Source: Spirochaetaceae bacterium
GTDB lineage: Bacteria > Spirochaetota > Spirochaetia > B11-G9
NCBI GenBank assembly: GCA_015493635.1
Contig: WGCU01000077.1
Span: forward strand, 1-64,000
Length of the DNA: 64,000 nucleotides
Direction: 5' to 3'
The position numbers and the translations under genes are program-made. Below, one piece after another: positions 24,009-33,731 of this stretch; position 1 is the stretch's first letter, and every line of letters begins with the position of its first letter. Under the pieces are notes generated by a model. The model was not told where the DNA came from. It worked only from the letters and a program-made list of their open reading frames with translations, and made no database searches.

Positions 24009-26207
24009 ATGAAGAAATCTTTTTTGTTCATCAGTATTATTTTACTATCCCCTGTCTTTATAAATGCCGGAACAACTCTCTCAAAAACAGTATATCACAT
24101 TACACAGGATATGAACAGTTTCTCCACATTTTTTCCACTCAAAGAGGGATCAGAACACGAGAAAGAAGCTGTTCGTTTTATAAAAAAACGGTTTGATTCA
24201 TTGGGAATTACCTATACTCAGTACGCCATGAATAATGCAGAAACCATTCATTCGGAATCAGTTATCATTGACGCTTTTTTCCCCGGTGAAAAAAGTGATG
24301 AAATATTTTTTATCATACCGCTTAATTCCACAGCAGGGTCATCAAAAGAAACATATTCCTTCAATATTGCATCAGCTCTCATGCTTGCTCAAACACTTCA
24401 GGCCAAAAAGCTGCGTAATAGAGTACACTTAATTTTTATGGGAGCAGAATTCGGCGATGATGATTCATACCCTCTTGGAACAGCAGAGTTTTTAAACGCT
24501 TACTATCCGGAGCACAGCAGTGCTTTTTTTTACTGTAATATAACCGGCATACCTGAAAAAATTAATGTATCTACCGCCGGAACAGGAAATATTTCTCCCC
24601 TGTGGCTCCTTGAAAAGAGTATACAGTCCCTACAGGAAGCACATGTTTCCTACCGTTTCCGTCAAGGACAAAACCTGATATACCGGCTTAAACTAAATGA
24701 CCATCCTTCAATAATTGACCGGTATTTGGAAAATGGATATCCTACAATACTATTTACCGGTAATAATACTCTTTCAACAGTTACAGCTCATTACTATTCG
24801 TTCCTTTTGCATATTGCAACAGATAAAGGCTGGGATATCCCTTCCAGTCTCAACTGGGACAAGCACTATCTTTTCATCAACCATGGCAGAACCCCGTTTT
24901 TTATCAATGAACAATCCTACGTGCTCTTCCTCATTATCCTCTTAAGCATTTTTTTACTGTATCCCTTTATCAAAGGACCACAATTCAGCCGATACCTGAA
25001 ATCTCTCTCACGACATCTCTGGACAATTCCTGTATTGTTCCTGATGACATTTCTTTTCCTCGCCGTTGCAACCTTTGCGCTTCAGTCAATTCTCCGTATC
25101 CGATCGTTCAATACACTCTGGAAAGAGTCTCCCTGGCTATTTCTATTTTTTAAGCTTACCTTCACAAGCTTTCTTTTTCTTCTTTCCGTACGTCTTTTTA
25201 AATTTCTAAACTTTTCCTACAAGGGCAGCTTCTACAGCGCAGCCTCAATGCTTTTTATCATTCTTGATATGCTTCTGTTATCAGCTGTTGATATTTCCTT
25301 TACTTTTTATCTTGTCCCGGTACTCTTTAGTATTTTCCTCTTTACCATATTCAGAAGTAAATGGGGAAAACTTTTTTTCCTTCTTCTCTCAACAGGTATC
25401 CTTATAGCAGGAACGGTTAACATGTTTTACAGTAACTCTTTTCGGGTTATCCATATTTTCCTGCTTTCTTCACTGTATGGGAATTTAATTATTTCAGCAA
25501 ATCTGCTTCCCGTACTTCTTATGATTTACAGATTGAGATTATTGTTCCACTCCAGGGATACCGAACGTGTAAAAAAAGGGATACGATACTTTGATTTTTC
25601 CCTGGGAGTATTGTCACTTTCACTTTTTGTATACCTATCCATTTTTAACCCTTTTTCCCGGACAAATCCTCAACCGCTTGCTATTCATGATACTGTTTCT
25701 CTTGATACCCGCTCCCGGTTTATAACGATGACAAGTCCTGCTCCACTCGGTACATTCACTCTGACAGAAGGCTCTCATTCCACCAGGTACACGACAAAAG
25801 AAAGGGAAATTACCATTCCTTCAGCTTTTCCGGCCCAACCTCCTGTAATTGTACTTACGAGAACCGGCTTTCTAAACCGGACAAAATATGCATTGTCATA
25901 TTACGGGACAATTTGCGCGGATACCATTAAAGTAAAATTGGTTTCCGACAAACGAATCATTCTTTTTGATTCCAATTTTTCTTATTCCGAAAACAATGAT
26001 GCTACAGAGGTTAACTTCACCACAGGTTCCTTTCCCCCTTTGAATTTTTATCTCACCTTTACACTTCCCCGTTCTTTTAACGGAGAACTCTTCGTAAAAG
26101 GGGTATACACTGATCCTGCAGATGGAATTTCCATAAAAGATCACTTTTTTTCTGTCAAGAGTATACAATACATCAAAAAAAAATTACTTATTACAAACTC
26201 AGATTGA
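24009..26207 (+). CDS. Membrane protein with degenerate M28-peptidase-like domain
   Basis: 732 residues. A signal peptide is followed by an M28-like extracytoplasmic domain (about 40-280): KEGSEHEKEAVRFIKKRF, then FNIASALMLAQTL where active enzymes carry the D-N-A-S-G zinc-ligand loop, then FMGAEFGDDDSYPLGTAEF where E-E-x-G is expected. The H-x-D position reads PLN. Several metal ligands therefore look replaced, suggesting loss of peptidase activity or a different chemistry. About eight membrane helices (roughly 300-555) and a C-terminal soluble domain (about 560-732) follow, an arrangement like Fxna-type membrane M28 proteins. It is 31 bases upstream of the HEAT-repeat gene. Confidence 0.7.
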   Translation: MKKSFLFISIILLSPVFINAGTTLSKTVYHITQDMNSFSTFFPLKEGSEHEKEAVRFIKKRFDSLGITYTQYAMNNAETIHSESVIIDAFFPGEKSDEIFFIIPLNSTAGSSKETYSFNIASALMLAQTLQAKKLRNRVHLIFMGAEFGDDDSYPLGTAEFLNAYYPEHSSAFFYCNITGIPEKINVSTAGTGNISPLWLLEKSIQSLQEAHVSYRFRQGQNLIYRLKLNDHPSIIDRYLENGYPTILFTGNNTLSTVTAHYYSFLLHIATDKGWDIPSSLNWDKHYLFINHGRTPFFINEQSYVLFLIILLSIFLLYPFIKGPQFSRYLKSLSRHLWTIPVLFLMTFLFLAVATFALQSILRIRSFNTLWKESPWLFLFFKLTFTSFLFLLSVRLFKFLNFSYKGSFYSAASMLFIILDMLLLSAVDISFTFYLVPVLFSIFLFTIFRSKWGKLFFLLLSTGILIAGTVNMFYSNSFRVIHIFLLSSLYGNLIISANLLPVLLMIYRLRLLFHSRDTERVKKGIRYFDFSLGVLSLSLFVYLSIFNPFSRTNPQPLAIHDTVSLDTRSRFITMTSPAPLGTFTLTEGSHSTRYTTKEREITIPSAFPAQPPVIVLTRTGFLNRTKYALSYYGTICADTIKVKLVSDKRIILFDSNFSYSENNDATEVNFTTGSFPPLNFYLTFTLPRSFNGELFVKGVYTDPADGISIKDHFFSVKSIQYIKKKLLITNSD

Positions 26208-26238
26208 CACCACCACCTCCTTCAATTAGGATAGAGAT

Positions 26239-28536
26239 ATGAAGATGTTAAAAATATACTCAATCTCTCTTTTATTTTTTGGGGTTTTTGCACTGAGCAG
26301 TGTAAGTGGTACCGTAGTTAATACTTCGCTCGGGAAATCCTTTCTCAAGATATTCCCGGAACTTTCCAAAGGATATATTGATTTAAATGCAAATGGCCAG
26401 ATGGACAGGCTCGATGATATGGATGAGAAAATTCCTGATTCCAGTGTTAAAGACGGTATTATCCAGGTGCAGGAAATTCTGAATTTTATCGAAGTTAATT
26501 ACCGTTTTATTCCCATAGAAACACTGAAATCAGTTAAGACAGCTCTTTTAAACGCTTCGGGAGATATTCCTCAGATAATAGCTCTTAATTATATGGGCAA
26601 AATTGATGAAGTTTTAAAAAAGAAGGAGCAGTTGGGAGGAGATTCTCTTTACTTGACACCGTCTGCACTGAAAAAAGCACAGGAAAAGATGCTGGGATAC
26701 ATTGCAACGATGCTTAACGCCTACAGAAAAGAACAGAAAAAATATGAAGCGGATTTTACATCCGCAAGTGATCAGCTGTTTAGAATGATTGAAGCCGGTT
26801 ATCCGCTTCCGGATCTTAATACCGATGACCGTGATCTCCTTGTAAGTTTAACAATATTCACCATTGAGAAAAATAAGGATACCAACAAGAAAAGAGTTAC
26901 TGCCGCAATCAGAACCCTTGGTATACTCAAGGCAAGACAGGCGATCCCCTATCTTAAGAAACTTCTGGACTCTTCTGATTACGGGTACGATAGTGCTCTT
27001 GCCCTGGGAAATATTGGAAATTCAGACTCAAGGGAAGTGCTTATTTCCAAAATAAAGGGAGGTGTTTCAGGAAAGCTTCAGACGGGAATTATACAGGCTC
27101 TTGGGAATGTGGGAGGAGATGACAGTATTAACGTCCTCCTTTCTTTTCTTACACCGGGAAAAGGGAAAAAAATAGACCCCGCTATTGAAAAACCGGTTAT
27201 TGAAGCACTCTCTGCTATTACAAAAAAGAATCCCCGGAACAGAAAGGTTTATTCGATTCTTTCTTCATACCTCACCAATCCTGATAAATCATTACGGATC
27301 CTTGCCATTAAGGGCATTGCCCGTTATAAATCTGCCTCAGCCGTATCGCTTCTCCTTCCTCTTCTGAAAACTGAAAAAGCAGAAGATGTTAAAATTGGAC
27401 TGGTAAAAAGTCTTAGTGCAACGGACAGCTCTACTGCAGTACCGGCAATTACCGCGCTTCTGAAAGACCCAAATTCATCAGATGATCTCAAAGAAGCTGT
27501 TATTACATCACTTGGTGACAACAGTAACGGTTCGAAATCGGTATTGAACATAGTCGATTATCTGGGGGATAAAAACAATACCCTCCGGACAGCAACCGCC
27601 AAAACCCTTGAAAAACTTTACAAGCAGAACAGTACTGTTGTTACAGGAATGTTAAGCAGGAAACTTGCCACCCGTAAGGATGAACTCTTCTTAACAGAAG
27701 CATCCGCGCTTCTTGCAAAACTCGCAGATCCCGGAACTATCGTTACAGTTACAAATCTGCTCCAGTCACAGTATCCTTCTGTCAAGAAGAATGCCACCTG
27801 GGCACTTTACAGAATACGTCCGGAAAAAAATCTAAAAGTAGTTACAGAACTTCAAAAACTGGTTACAAGTGAAACAGAATCTACAGAGGTCCGCATCAAT
27901 GCCGTACGTACCATAGGTGCCATGGGATATGATCCGCCCCGTTCTGATACCTGGAAAACCTTACTTGCTCCCTTAAAACTGCAGGATACAAAGTATTTCA
28001 TGCTGAAACTCTATGCTGTTGAAGCTTTAGGGAATCTGGGCACGGTAAACAATCAGATTATCTCACGTCTTACCGAAACGTTAACACGTGAAAAAAGTGA
28101 AACCATAAAAATCGCTGCAGTTGACGCGCTGCGATCAATGAATAACCTGAATAGTTCTGTTGAAAAGGTTCTTACCGGGATTTTTAAACGGAGCAAGGAC
28201 ACAATGCTGCGCCTTTCAATACTTGAAGTTCTCAGTGATATGGATTCTCCTGAAATTTCTACCTTTGCCCCCGACCTTCTAACCAAAGAGCAGACTATAG
28301 ATGTTAAATTCAGGGTAATCTATGCTCTGGCCCGGGTTGGAGATGATAAATCCCTTTCCGTTCTCCTTGATGAAACCTCTGATACTACTGTTGCGGCATT
28401 CCTGACCGGAGTACTGGAAGACGCCGATAAGACAACTCTCGGGAATCTTCTTGCAAGAAGGATCAAAACAGAAACAGATCCTGTACGGCTTGCAGCTTTC
28501 AAGAAGCTGAGTAACGGTTTTGCCGATTCATTCTAA
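26239..28536 (+). CDS. Exported HEAT-repeat protein with an EF-hand-like loop
   Basis: 765 residues. A signal peptide (about 1-24) is followed by an EF-hand or dockerin-like calcium loop, DLNANGQMDRLDD (48-60, ligand positions D48, N50, N52, D56, D59). A helical region then leads to about 12 HEAT/PBS-type repeats from about residue 205 to the end (for example AIPYLKKLLDSSDYGYDSALALG). HEAT solenoids act as protein-binding scaffolds. Placed right after the membrane M28-like gene and probably co-transcribed with it. Its end overlaps dinB by 17 bases. Function unknown. Confidence 0.8.
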   Translation: MKMLKIYSISLLFFGVFALSSVSGTVVNTSLGKSFLKIFPELSKGYIDLNANGQMDRLDDMDEKIPDSSVKDGIIQVQEILNFIEVNYRFIPIETLKSVKTALLNASGDIPQIIALNYMGKIDEVLKKKEQLGGDSLYLTPSALKKAQEKMLGYIATMLNAYRKEQKKYEADFTSASDQLFRMIEAGYPLPDLNTDDRDLLVSLTIFTIEKNKDTNKKRVTAAIRTLGILKARQAIPYLKKLLDSSDYGYDSALALGNIGNSDSREVLISKIKGGVSGKLQTGIIQALGNVGGDDSINVLLSFLTPGKGKKIDPAIEKPVIEALSAITKKNPRNRKVYSILSSYLTNPDKSLRILAIKGIARYKSASAVSLLLPLLKTEKAEDVKIGLVKSLSATDSSTAVPAITALLKDPNSSDDLKEAVITSLGDNSNGSKSVLNIVDYLGDKNNTLRTATAKTLEKLYKQNSTVVTGMLSRKLATRKDELFLTEASALLAKLADPGTIVTVTNLLQSQYPSVKKNATWALYRIRPEKNLKVVTELQKLVTSETESTEVRINAVRTIGAMGYDPPRSDTWKTLLAPLKLQDTKYFMLKLYAVEALGNLGTVNNQIISRLTETLTREKSETIKIAAVDALRSMNNLNSSVEKVLTGIFKRSKDTMLRLSILEVLSDMDSPEISTFAPDLLTKEQTIDVKFRVIYALARVGDDKSLSVLLDETSDTTVAAFLTGVLEDADKTTLGNLLARRIKTETDPVRLAAFKKLSNGFADSF

Positions 28537-29713
28537 CGGTAAAATCATTTTCCATGTGGACATGGACGCTTTCTATGCCTCCATTGAGCAGGTTGACAAC
28601 CCCGAATACCGGGGGAGACCGGTAATAGTAGGCGCACAGCCGGGAAGCAGAGGGGTTGTATCAGCATGTTCCTATGAAGCCCGTTCATTCGGGGTACACT
28701 CAGCCATGCCCATTTCCGAGGCTTTCAGTTTATGCAGATCAGGTATCTTTGTTCCTGTCCGCATGCATCGATATCAGGAAGTGAGCCGGTTGATTATGCG
28801 TATCTTTGATGATTTCACCCCCTTGAAGTTTCAGATCTCCATAGATGAAGCATTTCTTGATATGACCGGTACGGATAAACTCTTTGGGACGCCTAAAAAA
28901 ACAGCAGAGAAGTTAAAGGCCAGTATAAGAGAAGAAACTGGATTGACCGCTTCTGTCGGTATTGCACCAAACAGGCTTCTTGCAAAAATTGCATCGGACC
29001 ATAATAAACCTGACGGACTGGTAGAAATCAAGAAGGGTACAGAGATAGACTTTCTCGATACAATACGGTTAAAAGATATATGGGGCCTTGGGAAAAAGAC
29101 CCTGAAAACCCTGCAGGATTATAATATAACAACAGTAAAGCAGTTAAGAACTCTTGATCTTCCCACTCTTCAGCAGTTAACAGGAAAATCCGGAGGGGCA
29201 TTCCTGTACAATGCCTCCAGAGGAATTGATCCCGGTATGTATTCAGGTGAACGGAAGACAAAGTCTATCAGCAGTGAGACCACATTCAGTACAGATACAA
29301 AAGACAAAGAAAGTATCAAACACATATTGCTTGATCTTTCAGATCAAATTATGTTCAGATTGACAGAACATGGATACAAAAGCAAAACGATCTTTATTAA
29401 AATCCGATACACCGATTTTACAACGATGACAGCTCAGACCACGCTGCCGCATCCGGTTAGAACAACGGACGAGATATTCACTACTGCTCTCGGTCTTTTC
29501 GAAAAAAAGTGGGACGGTGTTTCTTCCCTGCGTCTGGTAGGTCTCGGCGTATCTTCTGTTGAAGTAAAAAAACTCCCGGATCAGATTCAACTGTTTATGG
29601 ACACTGAAGATCAAAAATCTAAAGTTGAAAAAGCTGTTTTCTCATTACGGGCAAAGGGAAGCAGGGTAACCAAAGCAAGCCTCCTGAACAAAGAGGCCCG
29701 CTTCAATCGGTAA
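28520..29713 (+). CDS. dinB: DNA polymerase IV (Y family)
   Basis: 397-residue error-prone translesion polymerase. Catalytic carboxylates lie in FHVDMDAFYASIE and SIDEAFLD; SYEARSFGVHSAMP, SVGIAPNRLLAKIASDHNKPDG and the little-finger domain (about 240-345) match DinB. The start is a TTG at 28520 inside the 3' end of the preceding gene, with no clear ribosome-binding site; the conserved FHVDMDAF begins 10 codons later, so a much later start is not possible. The C terminus has no obvious clamp-binding motif that I could recognise. Confidence 0.95.
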   Translation: MPIHSNGKIIFHVDMDAFYASIEQVDNPEYRGRPVIVGAQPGSRGVVSACSYEARSFGVHSAMPISEAFSLCRSGIFVPVRMHRYQEVSRLIMRIFDDFTPLKFQISIDEAFLDMTGTDKLFGTPKKTAEKLKASIREETGLTASVGIAPNRLLAKIASDHNKPDGLVEIKKGTEIDFLDTIRLKDIWGLGKKTLKTLQDYNITTVKQLRTLDLPTLQQLTGKSGGAFLYNASRGIDPGMYSGERKTKSISSETTFSTDTKDKESIKHILLDLSDQIMFRLTEHGYKSKTIFIKIRYTDFTTMTAQTTLPHPVRTTDEIFTTALGLFEKKWDGVSSLRLVGLGVSSVEVKKLPDQIQLFMDTEDQKSKVEKAVFSLRAKGSRVTKASLLNKEARFNR

Positions 29714-29718
29714 CAGTG

Positions 29719-30621
29719 TTACATTTTTGCAAGAATATCTTTTACTTCCTTTAAATCGTCCTTATCCCCCGGTTTCGCATCGGGGAGGGTACTCAGCTTC
29801 TTTTCTAGCCATACCATGATGGCTTTTCCTTCTTCCTTGTCTGAAAGTTTTGCGAGAGCCTTTGAACTGTACGGAGGTATACGGGAAAAATCAACGACTC
29901 CCTCGTAATACCAGTTTTTCTTGAGCAGAGAATTTTCACTGCTGTACTTAACCTTTTTTTTCTTCTGCTCCCGCAGACGTTTGGATGCACTCCATTTTCT
30001 CCCCAGAAGGTCTTTGCCAAGAGCAAGATAGTACGAATAATGGTACGGCCGGGTTTTCTTCTCCTGATTATCAATAGCCTTCCGGGCAAAGGACACAGCA
30101 TAATCCATATTACCAAATGAAATAAAACCGGGTACCGCATAGTAGAGCCGTCCCAGGACATAGTATGAATCACCGTGCCGGGGATTATTGTTGATAGCCT
30201 TCTCTAGATCATCCCGCATCGACGGTGCTTTAAAGAGTGAATTCAGAATACCCTTTGTTTCTCCCCATCTTCCGGTATTTGAAGACCGCCAGTAGTAGGC
30301 ATTGTAATTCCCCGGTTCATAAGTAAGGGATTTATTTGCAAACGCAACCCCTTTATCAAATCCGGCAAGAAGGTCATCTTTTGAATAACCGTCACGTTCT
30401 TCCTGATCAACAATTTCCAGATTTGCCCGGGATAATCTCCAGGTTATCTCACCCTTTTCCCGGTTACTCTTTGCCGAAGAGAGTGCGTTCTCCAACAGTG
30501 CATACTCCTGTTTGTACAGCCCTGCATCATGCATTGCATCAGCTTTCTTGTAGAGTGCTTGATCAGCCCACAGTCCGGCAACGAGAAAAGTAAACACAAA
30601 TCCCAACAGTATCTTCTTCAT
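29719..30621 (-). CDS. Exported TPR-like repeat protein
   Basis: 300 residues. A signal peptide MKKILLGFVFTFLVAGLWA is followed by helical repeats of TPR type (for example ADAMHDAGLYKQEYALLENAL, AFANKSLTYEPGNYNAYYW, GDSYYVLGRLYYAVPGFISFGNMDYAVSFARKAI). The overall pattern resembles the RMD1-like TPR group found in bacteria. A lysine-rich patch (KKKKVKY) lies near residue 225. AAAGGAG precedes the ATG by 5 bases. Convergent with dinB at a 5-base gap. Probably a periplasmic protein-interaction module; no specific role known. Confidence 0.75.
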   Translation of the reverse strand: MKKILLGFVFTFLVAGLWADQALYKKADAMHDAGLYKQEYALLENALSSAKSNREKGEITWRLSRANLEIVDQEERDGYSKDDLLAGFDKGVAFANKSLTYEPGNYNAYYWRSSNTGRWGETKGILNSLFKAPSMRDDLEKAINNNPRHGDSYYVLGRLYYAVPGFISFGNMDYAVSFARKAIDNQEKKTRPYHYSYYLALGKDLLGRKWSASKRLREQKKKKVKYSSENSLLKKNWYYEGVVDFSRIPPYSSKALAKLSDKEEGKAIMVWLEKKLSTLPDAKPGDKDDLKEVKDILAKM

Positions 30622-30662
30622 AAAAGCTCCTTTATGTTTTTATACAGTGTAGCATACCCCTG

Positions 30663-31889
30663 CTACATTTCCCACCGGTAAATTTCTATTTTTCCATCCA
30701 GAAAATCTGAGAAAGCAACCGTCTTCCCATCGGGAGATGCTGCAAGCCCCGTCGGCTGATTCCCGCCCCATGTCCAGTCAACAAGCTGCTGTTTCCGGGT
30801 ATCATACACAAATATTTTACCGAAAACAGGACCTTTATGCAGGTACCCCTCTGCAGAGTTTTTTCCCCGGGAGGATATAAACAGATACCGTTCATCAGGG
30901 CTGAGAGCAATGGTATTAAGATTGCTTCCTACATAAAATGTTTTCAGTACCCTGTCAGTAGAAATACTTATTTCAGATACGGTTCCTCTGTACATATCCG
31001 AAACATACAGCTTATCTGATTTCCGTGCTACTGCAATATGCCGGGGAGCCCCGTTCCCAAGTATAATATTTTTTATTATTTTAAACGAAGAAAGGTCAAT
31101 TTTTACCACCATACCTGCAGAATAAAGTGCTGCATAGAGATATCTGTTATCAGGAGAGATTCCAAGTCCCCGGGGAATACCGGGAGTATGAATAATTTTT
31201 AATATCCGGTGACTCCTGGTATCTATAACAGAAACTGTCTTTGATTCCCAGTTCGAAACAAATGCTCTCCTGCCCTCTCCGTCAGCGGCAATAACTTTCG
31301 GCCACCGCCCACCAGCCGGAAAACTTGAAAGATACGTAAAGTTCCTGCTGTCAAAAATATGGATCAATCCTGTTGTCATCTGGCTGACCCAAAGCTCATG
31401 TATATGCGGAATAAAAAGGGTTTCCACAAACCCTTTCTTTTCGGCATATTTCTGCGGGATAGAAATTTCAGAATATTTTCTGTTGCTTCCGGAATAAAAA
31501 ACTTCTATTCCACCTCCATTAAGGAGGGCGGTAACGTAATATTTACCGTCAGGAGAGAATCGGACACTCTTAGGCTGACTTCCCGTCCTGTTGTATGAAT
31601 CGAATACAAGATGAGTATGCATTCTCTCCAGTTTGTATTCCTCAGCACCTCCTGACTGTTTATGATAGGGGATGTATTTGTCTCTGTATGAAGGGGCCCT
31701 TAACAAAGCATACGTCCAGCCTACCGGAAGGAGGTAATGATGCACTCCTCCGCTGATACTTTGAGGTTTAATAATGCCGCCGTTCACAACAAGAACCGAA
31801 GAGAAAGGAAAGGATTTTATATCAAAAGACAGAAGATTCTGAACAGCGGTTAAGAATAAAAGCAGCTGAAAAACCTGATACAGTCTCAT
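30663..31889 (-). CDS. Exported beta-propeller (YVTN/YncE-like) protein
   Basis: 408 residues. An N-terminal export segment (about 1-21) precedes seven or so propeller blades, with repeats such as RFSPDGKYYVTALLNGGG, RRAFVSNWESKTVSVIDT, GISPDNRYLYAALYSAGMVVKIDL and ALSPDERYLFISSRG. Such proteins bind ligands or partners in the envelope. The ATG overlaps the stop of the upstream 145-codon gene (ATGA), so the pair is translationally coupled. No enzymatic motif seen. Confidence 0.82.
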   Translation of the reverse strand: MRLYQVFQLLLFLTAVQNLLSFDIKSFPFSSVLVVNGGIIKPQSISGGVHHYLLPVGWTYALLRAPSYRDKYIPYHKQSGGAEEYKLERMHTHLVFDSYNRTGSQPKSVRFSPDGKYYVTALLNGGGIEVFYSGSNRKYSEISIPQKYAEKKGFVETLFIPHIHELWVSQMTTGLIHIFDSRNFTYLSSFPAGGRWPKVIAADGEGRRAFVSNWESKTVSVIDTRSHRILKIIHTPGIPRGLGISPDNRYLYAALYSAGMVVKIDLSSFKIIKNIILGNGAPRHIAVARKSDKLYVSDMYRGTVSEISISTDRVLKTFYVGSNLNTIALSPDERYLFISSRGKNSAEGYLHKGPVFGKIFVYDTRKQQLVDWTWGGNQPTGLAASPDGKTVAFSDFLDGKIEIYRWEM

Positions 31890-32323
31890 ACAGTGATAAT
31901 TTTCTGGGGTGAATGCTCAGTAAGATAGATGGTATCATACCGCCCGGAGTGCTCAAAGTCCTGATCAGGAAAGTGGCTCTTCCCGAAAAAATAAATAATA
32001 TCCATCATGTCATTACTGCTATTGCTTAAAGAGTAACGATAATAACAGTCATAATTCTCAAGTATTTTTTTATGTTCCGGCGTATAAATCAGTACAGAAT
32101 CTGTCTGGCGGCGGAGCCTTGAGCGGAGTCCGCCGTACCACACCCAATCCAGGAACATAAGATTCAGTTTCTTTTTCTCATCCATATAGTAAAGTTCATA
32201 GATCCCGCCGAGGGAAGGGACTGAAGATGAAATTTCGTACTTGTCCGCCTTTTTCAGGAGAGACCAATACACCTGAAAAAAGACTTCCCTTTTATCTTCC
32301 TTTTTTTTAATGACTGGTTCCAT
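31886..32323 (-). CDS. Conserved-looking protein of unknown function
   Basis: 145 residues from the ATG at 32323, soluble, aromatic-rich (for example FLDWVWYGGLRSRLRRQTDS, DCYYRYSLSNSSNDMMDIIYFFG). No signal peptide or family recognised. An upstream GTG at 32377 would add 18 residues but overlaps the divergent trmL leader. It lacks a ribosome-binding site and has a promoter whose -10 ends 9 bases before the ATG. Translationally coupled to the propeller gene, suggesting the two products work together. Confidence 0.6.
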   Translation of the reverse strand: MEPVIKKKEDKREVFFQVYWSLLKKADKYEISSSVPSLGGIYELYYMDEKKKLNLMFLDWVWYGGLRSRLRRQTDSVLIYTPEHKKILENYDCYYRYSLSNSSNDMMDIIYFFGKSHFPDQDFEHSGRYDTIYLTEHSPQKIITV

Positions 32324-32332
32324 TAGAAAAAA

Positions 32333-32361
32333 AGTGTAAACTGAGTTATGAAAAAGTACAA
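32333..32361 (-). promoter_or_regulatory. Promoter of the 145-codon gene and propeller gene
   Basis: On the minus strand: TTGTAC (32361-32356), 17-bp spacer, TACACT (32338-32333), then 9 bases to the ATG. Predicted 5' leader is about 2 bases. Confidence 0.5.
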
Positions 32362-32413
32362 CCCCTCTTGTCCCCACTTTAAATTATTTCAATTTCAAGG
32401 TAGTATCCTTTTC

Positions 32414-32914
32414 ATGGCAGTTGGAATTGTACTTGTTGAACCTGAGATTCCTCAAAATACAGGGAATATTGCCCGTACCTGTGCCGCAACAGGAAGCAGT
32501 CTTCATCTTGTTAAACCCCTGGGTTTTTCCGTGGATGACAAACATCTGAAACGCGCCGGGCTTGATTACTGGAATTTACTGGATGTTTACTATTATGAAA
32601 ATTTTGAAGCGTTTTTATCCGCAGCCGGTCATTCCAGGATAGTCTTTGTTACTACCAAGGCTGACAGACTATATACGGATTTCAGATATGAAGATAACTG
32701 TTATCTGGTTTTCGGCAAAGAAACGAAAGGACTCCCGGAAGAACTTCTTGTTGCACATCATGAAACCTGTGTGAGAATTCCCATGGTTGAAGAAGCCCGT
32801 TCCCTGAACCTTTCAAATTCAGCAGCAATTGTGGTATATGAAGCATACAGACAACTTAATTTTTGCGGGATGCAGCACAAGGGAAAGCTGCACCGTCTTG
32901 AATGGAGGGAATAG
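32414..32914 (+). CDS. trmL: tRNA (cytidine(34)-2'-O)-methyltransferase
   Basis: 166-residue SPOUT methyltransferase that methylates the ribose of the wobble base in certain leucine tRNAs, using SAM. VLVEPEIPQNTGNIARTCAATG, VFGKETKGLPEELL and the trefoil-knot end IPMVEEARSLNLSNSAAIVVYEAYRQL are diagnostic. The start at 32414 matches the normal family N terminus and has AAGG about 9-10 bases upstream. It is one base from proC and probably starts a proC-serS operon. Confidence 0.93.
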   Translation: MAVGIVLVEPEIPQNTGNIARTCAATGSSLHLVKPLGFSVDDKHLKRAGLDYWNLLDVYYYENFEAFLSAAGHSRIVFVTTKADRLYTDFRYEDNCYLVFGKETKGLPEELLVAHHETCVRIPMVEEARSLNLSNSAAIVVYEAYRQLNFCGMQHKGKLHRLEWRE

Positions 32915-32915
32915 C

Positions 32916-33707
32916 ATGACACAAACAGGAATCATCGGAATGGGCAACATGGGTTACGCAATAGCCCGGAGCCTTAAAAGGGCAATGCCTGGTACTACGT
33001 TATCTGTTATTGATAAAGACACAGAAAGAGCAGAGAAATGCGCCCTGGATCTGGAAGCACAGGCGTTCAGTAACTATGCTGATTTTTTCAAGAACACGGA
33101 AATTTGCATTATAGCTGTTAAACCGCAGCATCTTGAATCTCTTTTCTCGGAAATTTCCCCCTACACCAACGGAATGAAAATTATCACCATTGCGGCGGGA
33201 AAAAAGATTTCATTCTTTTCCGAACATCTCTCCACCGGTCAGGTTATACGGTTTATGCCGAATATTGCAGCTAAAATGTCCCGTTCATTAACGGCCATCA
33301 CTTTTGGCAGAGATGTTTCTCCGGTATTCAAGGAGGAAGCAGTAACTATTGCAGAAGCTTTCGGGAAAACAGTTATTATTCCGGAAACACTCATGCCTGC
33401 TGTAACAGGACTTTCCGGGAGCGGTATAGCCTACGTCTTTGCCTTTGTACACGCTCTTGCCCTCGGCGGAACTCATAGCGGGATTCCCTATGAGACCTCA
33501 ATGGATATCGCTGCTCAGACTCTTGAAGGAGCACTGGCTCTTCTCAAAGAAGAAAAGGAAAACCCGATAACACATCTGACAAAGGTTATTTCCGCAGGAG
33601 GAACAACTATTGAAGGTATTAAAGCACTTGAAGACGGGGGTTTTACCGCTTCGGTTATGGATGCAGTTAAGAAGGCCGCAGATAAAGCACAGAAATTTGA
33701 ACAATAA
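32916..33707 (+). CDS. proC: Pyrroline-5-carboxylate reductase
   Basis: 263 residues. Last step of proline synthesis, reducing pyrroline-5-carboxylate with NAD(P)H. Rossmann motif GIIGMGNMGYAIARSL at the N terminus, VKPQHLES, and the C-terminal signature ALLKEEKENPITHLTKVISAGGTTIEGI-type segment are clear. The ATG at 32916 has GGAGGG upstream and follows the trmL stop by a single base. The serS gene starts 24 bases after it. Confidence 0.95.
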   Translation: MTQTGIIGMGNMGYAIARSLKRAMPGTTLSVIDKDTERAEKCALDLEAQAFSNYADFFKNTEICIIAVKPQHLESLFSEISPYTNGMKIITIAAGKKISFFSEHLSTGQVIRFMPNIAAKMSRSLTAITFGRDVSPVFKEEAVTIAEAFGKTVIIPETLMPAVTGLSGSGIAYVFAFVHALALGGTHSGIPYETSMDIAAQTLEGALALLKEEKENPITHLTKVISAGGTTIEGIKALEDGGFTASVMDAVKKAADKAQKFEQ

Positions 33708-33731
33708 ATCTTAAAAATTAACGAGGATGAC

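Noticed and set aside
26208..26220. CACCACCACCTCC resembling the potD-edge repeat
   Set aside because: Only one arm-like stretch with no partner; short simple sequence likely by chance.
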